From an uncultured Collinsella sp. (GTDB lineage Bacteria; Actinomycetota; Coriobacteriia; Coriobacteriales; Coriobacteriaceae), in assembly GCA_900538305.1 (NCBI GenBank), contig UPXY01000012.1, positions 1 through 59,179 of the forward strand: a stretch of 59,179 bases of DNA. Reading direction: 5' to 3'. The notes under the pieces were generated by a model. It was not told where the DNA came from, did not search any database, and worked only from the letters and a program-made list of their open reading frames with translations. The position numbers and the translations under genes were made by a program. How positions within the stretch are numbered: the first letter of the stretch is position 1; each line of letters opens with the position of its first letter. Positions 43,547 through 51,194 of this stretch are shown here, piece after piece.

Positions 43547-45400
43547 ATGAACGGAATGATCGTCGTTTTGGTAGCAGCGGTGGTGCTTGCCGCCGGCTAC
43601 CTGCTCTATGGACGGTGGCTCGCGCGCACATGGGGTATCGACCGCGAGGCGCTCACGCCCGCGAAGCGCATGGAAGACGGCAAGAACTTCTCGCCCGCTT
43701 CGTGCTTCACCGCGTTCTCTCACCAGTTCAGTTCCATTTGCGGTGCCGGCCCTGTGACGGGCACCATCGCCGCCATGATGTTCGGCTGGCTGCCCGTGGT
43801 GCTGTGGGTGCTCGTGGGCGGTATCTTCTTCGGCGCGGTGCATGACTTCGGTGCGCTCTACGCGAGCGTGAAGAACAACGGTAAGTCGCTCGCTCAGCTC
43901 GTCGAGAAGTATATCGGCCGCACCGGACGTCGGCTGTTTTTGCTCTTCAGCTGGCTCTTCACGATCATCGTCATCGCGGCGTTCGTCGACATGGTGGCCG
44001 GCACGTTCATGACGGTCGCAGACGCCCAGACCGGCGCGGTGGATTTCGCCGCTTCGTACGCCGGCGGTGCTGCGGGCACCATCTCGATCCTCTTCACGTT
44101 CGTGGCCATCGCGTTCGGCTGGATCAACCGTCGCTTCGGTCTCACCGGTTGGCGCGAGCTTGTGCTTGCCGTGGCGCTCTTCGTGGCGATGTTTGCTGTT
44201 GGCATGCAGTTTCCGGTGTACCTCGATAAGCTTGGCTGGTTCGCTGTCATCACCGTGTACCTGCTGTTTGCGGCGGCCATGCCCATCCAGACGCTCAAGC
44301 AGCCGCGCGACTATCTTACAAGCATCATGATGATCCTCATGATCGTGTGCGCCGTGGTGGGTATCTTCGTGCTCGGCGCGCGCGGCGAGGCGCAGATCAC
44401 CGCGCCCATGGTGGCAGACTTCTCCGCCCTCGCGGCCAACGGAAGCTACATGTTCCCGCTGCTCTTCGTGTCCGTCGCGTGCGGCGCGCTCTCCGGCTTC
44501 CACAGCCTCGTCTCCACGAACACCTCCTCCAAGCAGGTTGAAAAGGAACAGGACATGCTCCCCGTGGGCTACGGCGCGATGATCGTCGAGAGCTTCGTGG
44601 GCGTGCTCGCCATCGTGGTCGCGGGCATCATGTTCACCACGATGAACACCGGCGGCACCGGTGGCGCTGCGGTGGGAACCCCCTTCGCGATCTTCTCTAC
44701 GGGCGTCGCGAACGGTATGGCCGCCTTTGGCGTGGACGCTACGCTCGCGAAGGTCTTCATGACGATGTGCGTCTCCGCGCTTGCCTTGACCTCGGTTGAT
44801 GCCGTGGCGCGTATCGGGCGCCTCTCGTTCCAGGAGTTCTTCGCCACGAGCAACGATGCCGCCGAGGATGTGTCTGCCGCTGCGAACGCGACCGGTGCGG
44901 CGAAGGTTTTCGGCAACACGTGGGTCGCGACCGTGCTCACGCTGGCGCTGGGCCTGGCGCTCGCCTTTGGCGGCTACACCAACATCTGGCCGCTCTTCGG
45001 TGCGTCGAACCAGCTTCTGGGCGGCATGACGATGATCACGCTCGCGGTATTCTGCAAGTGCACCGGCCGCAAGGGCTTCATGCTGTATGTGCCCGTGGCG
45101 TTTTTGCTGTGCTCGACCTTCACGTCGCTCGTGCAGTCCACGCTTGGTTGCATCGCCGCGCTGCAGACGAGCGGTGCCGCGGTCATCGCAACCTCTGGCC
45201 TGCAGCTCGTGTTTGCGATTTTGCTCATGGTGCTCGGCCTCATCGTGGCATACAACTGCTTGAAGGAGCTCTTCACCAAGAAGGCTGGCTCGCTGCCGGA
45301 TGAGGATCCCGAGTGGTCGCAGATGGGTGCCGCCCGCTATGGTAGCGGCCAGCATGCCGAGGTGCCGGAGGACGCGGCCAGCGCAAACGCTCGAGCCTAG
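43547..45400 (+). CDS. cstA: CstA-family carbon starvation / pyruvate-peptide transporter
   Basis: A 617-residue polytopic membrane protein of the CstA/BtsT family. CFTAFSHQFSSICGAGPVTGTIAAMMFGWLP and VGGIFFGAVHDFGALYASVKNNGKS are family hallmarks; GAMIVESFVGV, LTSVDAVARIGRLSFQE and WPLFGASNQLLGG follow. E. coli relatives take up pyruvate (BtsT) or peptides and pyruvate (CstA) and are controlled by LytS/LytTR systems, of which one pair is encoded at 27306-29489. GGAGAAGGGATCG precedes the ATG. The leader appears to carry an attenuator. Confidence 0.95.
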   Translation: MNGMIVVLVAAVVLAAGYLLYGRWLARTWGIDREALTPAKRMEDGKNFSPASCFTAFSHQFSSICGAGPVTGTIAAMMFGWLPVVLWVLVGGIFFGAVHDFGALYASVKNNGKSLAQLVEKYIGRTGRRLFLLFSWLFTIIVIAAFVDMVAGTFMTVADAQTGAVDFAASYAGGAAGTISILFTFVAIAFGWINRRFGLTGWRELVLAVALFVAMFAVGMQFPVYLDKLGWFAVITVYLLFAAAMPIQTLKQPRDYLTSIMMILMIVCAVVGIFVLGARGEAQITAPMVADFSALAANGSYMFPLLFVSVACGALSGFHSLVSTNTSSKQVEKEQDMLPVGYGAMIVESFVGVLAIVVAGIMFTTMNTGGTGGAAVGTPFAIFSTGVANGMAAFGVDATLAKVFMTMCVSALALTSVDAVARIGRLSFQEFFATSNDAAEDVSAAANATGAAKVFGNTWVATVLTLALGLALAFGGYTNIWPLFGASNQLLGGMTMITLAVFCKCTGRKGFMLYVPVAFLLCSTFTSLVQSTLGCIAALQTSGAAVIATSGLQLVFAILLMVLGLIVAYNCLKELFTKKAGSLPDEDPEWSQMGAARYGSGQHAEVPEDAASANARA

Positions 45401-45480
45401 TGATAGGTTTCGTCCAGGACTTAGATTCTCACCGCGCTTGTGATAAATTCCGTCCAGGACTGAGATTCTCACCGCGGTTG
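45401..45480 (+). repeat. Two tandem 40-base repeat units after cstA
   Basis: Units 45401-45440 and 45441-45480 match at about 34 of 40 positions (shared words CGTCCAGGACT, AGATTCTCACCGCG). The same block occurs inverted at 43194-43226, so cstA is bracketed by the family. Confidence 0.88.
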
Positions 45481-45483
45481 ACG

Positions 45484-45546
45484 ACGTCGACATTTTCCGC
45501 CACTTTTCCTGCTTAGAAAGGAAAAACTGGCGGAAAATGTCGACGT
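45484..45546. repeat. Long palindrome between cstA and DUF2252 gene
   Basis: Arms of about 26 bases (45484-45509 and 45520-45546), beginning ACGTCGACATTTTCCGCCA, pair almost perfectly. It lies between convergent genes and probably terminates transcription from both sides. Confidence 0.85.
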
Positions 45547-45580
45547 TGTGGGCTGCGTTGGCCTTGCGGCGGGTACATGC

Positions 45581-46900
45581 CTATCCCGGGTGGCGAGCAA
45601 GGAATACCTGGTAGTCGGCCTCATTCTGGTCGGCATATGCCGAAGAGAACGCGCAGAGGGCATCCGCGAACGCATCATCGTCTTCCAAGTAGGCGGCGAT
45701 AGCGCCCTCGTCGCCCGTACGGGCGTGGGCGTGAGCGAGCGCATGCGCGCACAGCCGTCCCACTGCCTCGAGGCTTCCGACGCCGATCTCCTCGAGGTCG
45801 ATGGAGCCTTTTCCGTTCCACAGCTGGCGCACATAGTAATCGCGGCGCGTGCCGTCGGGCGATTCGATGCCCGTCCAGCCCAGGAGGATATCGGAGGTCG
45901 ACTGCACAAGCCGCTGTCCCTCCACCACGCGCTGGCCGTGGTGTGCGTAGGGCGCGGCGTGCCAGAAGCGCTCGACCACCGATTCGCTCGCCTCCTTCAC
46001 CTGGAGCACAAGCGGGTCGTCGGCATCTTTGCCGGCGAGCAGCACGACCCAGGCGCGCGTGCCCACGCTGCCCACGCCCACAACCTTGCGGGCGCCGTCG
46101 AGTACGCGGTAGCGGTCGAGCAGGGCACGGCGATCGGGAGCGAGACTCAGGCGGTAGTCTTCGAGCATTTCCTGCAGCGCCGTAAACAGCGCCTCGCCGT
46201 CGGTATAGCCTTGCGTTTCGAGTAGGTCGCCGAACGGCACGAGCTCAGGCGGGTGCGCATCGAAACGCAGCGTGTCGCCAATGCGGTACGTGAGCTTATC
46301 GGCGGCGCGGAGGTTGTCCTTCTCCCGCGCCTTCTCCACCGCACGCCGTATGGTGCGCGCCGTCTTTCCGCCAAGTTCCTTTTCGGCGGTATCGATCGCC
46401 TGCTCCACGTCGAGGCGCGCGTACCACACGTCGAGCTCGCCCATCTGGGTAAAGCGCTTCATTGACGTGCGATATTGCTTCGCGCAGGCGCGCACGGCAT
46501 CGCGGCGGTCGTGCTTGGAAAAATCGCGGTCGCGACCGCAGATCTCGATGCTCGCAGCGAGGCGCTTGACGTCCCATTCCCAAGGTCCGGGCGCGGTTTC
46601 GTCGAAGTCGTTGACGTCGAACACGAGGTGCCGCGTGGGGCTCGCGAAGATGCCGAAATTCGCGATATGCGCGTCGCCGATGCACTGCACCTCGATGCCG
46701 GTCGTAGGTTGGCCGGCGAGGTCGTGCGCCATGATGATGGCAGACCCGCGGAAGAATGCGAACGACGAGACGCCCATGCGCTCGTAGCGAAGCGGCACGA
46801 GTTCGGGTACGCGCGCGGCGGACTGCTCCTCGATGAGTTCGATGGCGTCCGTACGGTTAGGACGCAGCTCCCACGTTGCGAATGCTTCGAATGACGTCAT
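45581..46900 (-). CDS. DUF2252 family protein
   Basis: A 439-residue DUF2252 protein, a family with a kinase-like (aminoglycoside phosphotransferase-related) fold and no settled function. Visible are CIGDAHIANFGIF and VFDVNDFDETAPGPWEWDVKRLAAS, the family core resembling kinase catalytic and metal motifs, and VVGVGSVGTRAWVVLL. ATG 46900 is chosen because GGGGAG precedes it; GTG 46912 is upstream in frame. It is convergent with cstA and downstream of a permease gene on the same strand. Confidence 0.85.
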   Translation of the reverse strand: MTSFEAFATWELRPNRTDAIELIEEQSAARVPELVPLRYERMGVSSFAFFRGSAIIMAHDLAGQPTTGIEVQCIGDAHIANFGIFASPTRHLVFDVNDFDETAPGPWEWDVKRLAASIEICGRDRDFSKHDRRDAVRACAKQYRTSMKRFTQMGELDVWYARLDVEQAIDTAEKELGGKTARTIRRAVEKAREKDNLRAADKLTYRIGDTLRFDAHPPELVPFGDLLETQGYTDGEALFTALQEMLEDYRLSLAPDRRALLDRYRVLDGARKVVGVGSVGTRAWVVLLAGKDADDPLVLQVKEASESVVERFWHAAPYAHHGQRVVEGQRLVQSTSDILLGWTGIESPDGTRRDYYVRQLWNGKGSIDLEEIGVGSLEAVGRLCAHALAHAHARTGDEGAIAAYLEDDDAFADALCAFSSAYADQNEADYQVFLARHPG

Positions 46901-46942
46901 GAGGCTCCCCACAGTGATAAAAACCAGCCTGTCTGGATTCTA

Positions 46943-48139
46943 TCATCCGAGGATGAGCGCGAAGGCAGCCAGGACGGCGAGAAACGCGACGTTCCACATG
47001 GTGAAGAGCATGAAGTAGCGCCCCTTTTCGCGCGGGAGCACGAGCGCCACCTGTTTATAAGAAATGAGGCTTGCCATGGACGCGATGAGCGTGCCTAGGC
47101 CGCCGAGGTTCGTGCCCACGATGAGCGCGGCGAAGTTCGATGTGAAACCCGAGAGCAAGATGGCGGCAGGCACATTCGAGAGCACTTGGCTCGCGATGAC
47201 GGAGACGGCGAGCTCGTGGCTGTCGATGAGCTGTGCAAGCGCGGTGCTCACTATCTCGATGCGGCCGACGTTTCCTACGAAGACGAAGAACGCGACGAAC
47301 GTGAGAAGCAGCGCGTAGTCCACGTGCAGAAGCGCGGAGCGGCCTGCGGCGAGCGCCACGACGATGGTTGCCGCAACGATCGCCTGGTAGGGGAGGACAT
47401 GCGCAACGGACAGCAAGGCGAGCACGAAGAGCGTCGCCCAGGGAAGCACGCGGAGCGGGGAGGGCGCGGGGTCATCGGCGTCGGTTGCGAGCTGCGGGAT
47501 CTCGTCGGCGTGCTCGTTGTCATCAGGTTTCGCGCCGCGCGTTGCCGACGTCTGCGTGCGCTCGGGAATCTTGCCGAACAACGCGATCGCGGCCACGAGC
47601 GGTACGAGCGAAGCCGCGGCGTAGGGCAGCATGAGGAGCACGAACTCGCCAATGCGCATGTGCGACACGCTGTAGAGGTAGAGGTTTTGCGGGTTGCCCA
47701 CGGGCGTGAGCATGCTGCCGAGATTCGCTGCAATGGTCATCATGACTACGGTAAAGCATGCATGGCGTGGGGAATCGAGTGTACGCAGGGCCAGCAGCGC
47801 GAAGGGGACGAACGTCACGAGGGCGACGTCGTTCGTGATGAGCATGCTCGAGAAGAACGCGAGCAGGGTGAGCGCAAGCGCGAGGCGTCGGGGGCCGCGT
47901 ACGACGCTCAGCAGATGCCGGCACGCGATGCGAAACACACCGAGCCGCGAGAGCCCGCACATGATGGTCATGAGGCTGAAGAGCATCCCGATGGTGCGGA
48001 GGTCGACGTATTCGGCATAGGCGGCGTCGGGCGGAACGGCGGCGCACGAGCAGAGCGCCAGTACGACCGCCACGACGAGCACAGGGTCTTTCCGCACGAT
48101 CTCGCGCACATTGAGCGCAACGCGCATGAACGTGTCCAT
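46943..48139 (-). CDS. SLC13/ArsB-like anion permease
   Basis: A 398-residue membrane protein of about eleven helices in the ion transporter superfamily (SLC13/ArsB/CitM-like). Characteristic are MLITNDVALVTFVPF and ANLGSMLTPVGNPQNLYLYS in the first half and NVPAAILLSGFTSNFAALIVGTNLGGLGTL in the second, the two inverted-repeat substrate loops. The substrate is probably a small anion such as a carboxylate; no arsenic genes are nearby. ATG 48139 follows GAAAGGTG; an upstream in-frame start at 48187 overlaps the promoter region. Confidence 0.82.
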   Translation of the reverse strand: MDTFMRVALNVREIVRKDPVLVVAVVLALCSCAAVPPDAAYAEYVDLRTIGMLFSLMTIMCGLSRLGVFRIACRHLLSVVRGPRRLALALTLLAFFSSMLITNDVALVTFVPFALLALRTLDSPRHACFTVVMMTIAANLGSMLTPVGNPQNLYLYSVSHMRIGEFVLLMLPYAAASLVPLVAAIALFGKIPERTQTSATRGAKPDDNEHADEIPQLATDADDPAPSPLRVLPWATLFVLALLSVAHVLPYQAIVAATIVVALAAGRSALLHVDYALLLTFVAFFVFVGNVGRIEIVSTALAQLIDSHELAVSVIASQVLSNVPAAILLSGFTSNFAALIVGTNLGGLGTLIASMASLISYKQVALVLPREKGRYFMLFTMWNVAFLAVLAAFALILG

Positions 48140-48363
48140 GAGCACCTTTCGTTTCACATGAGAGGAAGCTCGCTTAGCGTATGACAAGCGCTTTCCTCTG
48201 GCAAGGCTATGTATTCACGAGACTGCTGCGAGACGGGTACCCGGAGAGCATTGCATTCGATCTGGAAATATGCCGCTTGTCGCTTGCCGGTGATCTTCGC
48301 CCCTCGTTCGGCCCTCCTGCAGGACATGCGGCTAGCTATCCTGAATGCGTGGAAAGGAGCCGT

Positions 48364-49116
48364 ATGCGGTACATGATCGACGGGCGCATGTACACGTTCG
48401 ACCACCGGGCGTTCGCCGCGCTTGTCGGAAGGAACCGACCCGGTGTGCTCGAAACGCCTAAGCGCTTATCGGGGGTGCTGCGCGTCTCGATGAGTTCGCT
48501 GAAGGAGTGGCGGCGGGGAGACCATGCGCCAAGCGATGCCGGCAAGGTACGCGACCTCGCCGTCGCGCTTGGAGTCGACGTGGGTGCGCTGCTCAAGTCG
48601 GAGGGAGACGAGACGGAAGGGCAGGTATCGCCCATGACCGATCTGCAGAAGGCCGCCTTTGCACGGGCCTACCGGAAGGTCGTCGATTTCTTTGAGATGT
48701 TCGAGCGGACGGATCAGTTCGTCTGGAAAGAATACGACGTACGTGGCTACCCTCCTGAGCTTGTGTCTGGCGTTGTGCTCTCGACGGTGTATCCGCCATC
48801 GGCCGCGCCTGTCACCAGCCTCCTGTACGGTGCGCGCGGCGTGCTTGCTGGCGATTTGCACGCGCAGCTTGCGGACTCGGTGACGCGGGCTCTCGAGCGC
48901 GAACGCTGCCTACTTGGTGGGCATCCGGTTTTCGAAAGTTTGCAGTCGATTATTGGGCGCGCGGTAGAAGATCTGTGCTACGACGACGAGGGAGAGTGGC
49001 TGCCGGACCCAGACATGCTTTTCGATCCGCCGAGCTTCGGAACTCCCAGTCCCATGTTCGTTAGGGTGATGGAGGCGCGGCGTGAGCTCGCCGAGCTCGC
49101 AAGACGTTACGTGTGA
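48364..49116 (+). CDS. HTH domain protein of unknown function
   Basis: A 250-residue protein. An XRE-like helix-turn-helix (VSMSSLKEWRRGDHAPSDAGKVRDLAVALGVDVGALL, about residues 40-75) is followed by a domain I do not recognise. ATG 48364 is chosen since GGAAAGGAG precedes it; the frame is open back to 48181. Its stop codon TGA (49114-49116) is the first triplet of the 29-base tRNA-fMet-derived repeat, so its present 3' end was shaped by the recombination that placed the island. Confidence 0.7.
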   Translation: MRYMIDGRMYTFDHRAFAALVGRNRPGVLETPKRLSGVLRVSMSSLKEWRRGDHAPSDAGKVRDLAVALGVDVGALLKSEGDETEGQVSPMTDLQKAAFARAYRKVVDFFEMFERTDQFVWKEYDVRGYPPELVSGVVLSTVYPPSAAPVTSLLYGARGVLAGDLHAQLADSVTRALERERCLLGGHPVFESLQSIIGRAVEDLCYDDEGEWLPDPDMLFDPPSFGTPSPMFVRVMEARRELAELARRYV

Positions 49117-49142
49117 ACCTACGACCTCCGGGTTATGAGCCC
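49114..49142. repeat. Left copy of the 29-base tRNA-fMet-derived direct repeat
   Basis: Identical over 29 bases to 59122-59150, which is the T-loop to anticodon-stem part of the initiator tRNA gene. The bases on each side differ. It marks the left edge of the restriction-modification island. It lacks the 3' part of the tRNA, so it is a partial or decayed attachment site. Confidence 0.9.
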
Positions 49143-49307
49143 AAGAGCACGCACTCAACTGCGTATAACCATATTTTCGGATTGTGTTTCTTTTGTCCAG
49201 CCTACCTGCGGCTTTGAGTCAATCTCGTTATCTTGCGCGCAACGGCGGGAAACGGTGCACCTTGTTCGATCCCCCGATTCCTCCAAATCCGTTAGCTAGG
49301 CTAACAA

Positions 49308-49316
49308 CCCCCCCCC
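49308..49316 (+). repeat. Nine-cytosine homopolymer
   Basis: C9 lies between a small inverted repeat (GTTAGC and GCTAAC, 49291-49305) and a possible -10 (TAGAAT, 49320-49325). Length changes by slippage could alter promoter geometry, or it may just be an assembly-sensitive tract. Confidence 0.5.
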
Positions 49317-49352
49317 TGCTAGAATTTGCTACGAGGGAGGGCGGGCCCAGGT

Positions 49353-49486
49353 TTGGACTAACTACGAACCCTTCGGATGGTTTTAGTCCAACAAGGAGTC
49401 CAATCTAGTCCAGTCTAGTCGTAAAATAGGACTAAATCATTCCCCGGCAGTCCATTTTAGTCGTAAATAGGACTCGCTTACGACTA
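49353..49486. promoter_or_regulatory. Cluster of AGTC/GACT half-sites ahead of the AlbA-type gene
   Basis: About ten copies of TAGTC/GACTA-like words occur in 134 bases. They include the inverted pair TTGGACTAA (49353-49361) and TTAGTCCAA (49383-49391), and two near-identical direct units containing TAGTCGTAAA then TAGGACT (49416-49433 and 49459-49474). The last lies about 20 bases before the start codon. Likely operators for an autoregulator. Confidence 0.65.
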
Positions 49487-49507
49487 TCGGAACCAACTGG
49501 AGCGACC

Positions 49508-51178
49508 TTGTACTACAGCAACTCAGACGTGATAGCACTGGTCAGCCGAATTGAGAAGCCATACGAGACCGAGGTCGTCGAGCTCAAGGAAGCCAAACAC
49601 GACTTCAGCTTCAAGGATCTCGGAAGGTACTTTTCGGCGCTAAGCAACGAGGCGATTCTGAGGGGCAAGCAGGACGCCTGGCTCTTCTTCGGCATAGATA
49701 ACGACAAGATCATCTGCGGCACCGCATATCGCAGGGACAGCCCCACGAAGCTTCAGTCGCTCAAGCGGGAGATCGCCGGGCACACCAACAACCGCATGAC
49801 GTTCAGGGAGATTCTTGAGCTCGAGATCGAGGGGAAGCGGGTTCTCGCCTTCCAAATCCCCGCGGCGACGCCGGGCATGCCGACCGCCTTCAACAACGCC
49901 GCCTGGGCGAGGGAGGGCGAATCACTCACGCCCCTGCCCATCGACAAGTACGAACAGATACGGCAGATGCGCCGCCCTGACTGGAGCGCCTCGGAAGTCG
50001 AAGGGGCGACGTACGACGATCTCGATCCGGAGGCGGTGAGCCGTGCGGTTGAGCTATTCCTCTCCAAACACGGCCGCCACAGGGACGCGTTCGCGGGGAT
50101 GGACGAGCGGGCGATACTCGACAAGGCGAGCCTGACCCGAGACGGGAAAATCACCCCGACCGCCCTCATCCTTGCCGGAAGGTCCGAGTCGATCCACCTC
50201 CTCGGCGACATTTCGCCACGCATCACCTGGACGCTCTACGCCTCGGACGGCTCCGTGACCACCTACGAGCACTTCAAGCCGCCGTTCCTGCTCGCCGCGG
50301 ATCGGGTTCTCGGCAAGATCAGGAACGAGAGGTACCGGTTTAACGCGAACGGTGCAAGTCTCTTCCCCGTCGAGGTCAGCCAGTACGAGCCCGAGATAAT
50401 CAGAGAGCTCCTCAACAACTGCATCGCACACCAGGACTACTCCATGCAGGGGCGCGTGAACATCGAGGAATTCGAGGACCACCTCGTGTTCCTCAACGAG
50501 GGGGCGTTCATCCCTGAGACCATCGAGAAAGCGATGCGGCCTGGCTTCAAGCCGAACTACTACCGCAACCCCTTCCTCTGCGAGGCCATGGTTCAGATGG
50601 ACATGATCGATACCATCGCCATGGGGATCCCCAAGGTTTTCCAGATGCAGAGGGGCAGGTGCTTCCCGCTGCCCACATATGACCTCAGCGATCCGAACCG
50701 CGTCGAGGTCACCATCTACGGCAAGTCGATTAACGAGAGTTACAGCCGCCTTCTCTACGCCCGCCCTGACCTCCCCATGGACGTCGTCTACCTCCTCGAC
50801 AAGGTCCAGAAGCACGAGGAGGTCACTAGGGAGCAGGCGGTGAGGCTCCACGAGCTCAAGCTCGTGGAGGGAAGATATCCCCAGCTCTCGATCACAAACT
50901 CCCTCGCCGCCGAGACGGGGCAGGAGGTCACGTACACGAGGAGCAAGGGGCTCAACGAGGAGGCATGCAAGTCGCTCATTCTCCAGATGCTCTCCGAGAC
51001 CGGCCCTGCGTCGCGCGCGAAGATCGTGGCGCTCCTGGACGACCTGCTTCCGGCCGGCCTCAGCGACCAGCAGAAGTCGAAGCGGGTCTCCAACCTGCTC
51101 ACCAAGATGAAGAACGTCGACAGGACGGTCGACAACGACGGTGTCGTCGGGAAGGCAGCGCGCTGGAGGGCGGTATAG
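49508..51178 (+). CDS. AlbA_2/Schlafen-type nucleic-acid-binding protein with GHKL (RecG-like) ATPase domain
   Basis: A 556-residue protein. Residues about 15-140 resemble the AlbA_2 domain (ETEVVELKEAKHDFSFKDLGRYFSALSNEA, then AWLFFGIDND). About 270-370 resembles the HATPase_c_4 domain often annotated as ATP-dependent helicase RecG-related (ELLNNCIAHQDYSMQGRVNIEEFEDHLVFLNEGAF). The C-terminus looks like winged helices. Such proteins are transcription regulators or defence factors. TTG 49508 follows GGAG. It faces hsdR, stop to stop 16 bases apart, and has an operator-like repeat cluster upstream. Confidence 0.78.
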   Translation: MYYSNSDVIALVSRIEKPYETEVVELKEAKHDFSFKDLGRYFSALSNEAILRGKQDAWLFFGIDNDKIICGTAYRRDSPTKLQSLKREIAGHTNNRMTFREILELEIEGKRVLAFQIPAATPGMPTAFNNAAWAREGESLTPLPIDKYEQIRQMRRPDWSASEVEGATYDDLDPEAVSRAVELFLSKHGRHRDAFAGMDERAILDKASLTRDGKITPTALILAGRSESIHLLGDISPRITWTLYASDGSVTTYEHFKPPFLLAADRVLGKIRNERYRFNANGASLFPVEVSQYEPEIIRELLNNCIAHQDYSMQGRVNIEEFEDHLVFLNEGAFIPETIEKAMRPGFKPNYYRNPFLCEAMVQMDMIDTIAMGIPKVFQMQRGRCFPLPTYDLSDPNRVEVTIYGKSINESYSRLLYARPDLPMDVVYLLDKVQKHEEVTREQAVRLHELKLVEGRYPQLSITNSLAAETGQEVTYTRSKGLNEEACKSLILQMLSETGPASRAKIVALLDDLLPAGLSDQQKSKRVSNLLTKMKNVDRTVDNDGVVGKAARWRAV

Positions 51179-51194
51179 CCCACCCTCCCTGCGG

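Noticed and set aside
45401..45480. CRISPR-like repeats
   Set aside because: Only two units joined directly without spacers, and no cas genes; a simple tandem duplication.
49184..49408. Small open frame after the left repeat
   Set aside because: No ribosome binding site and it crosses the C9 tract and operator-like repeats.
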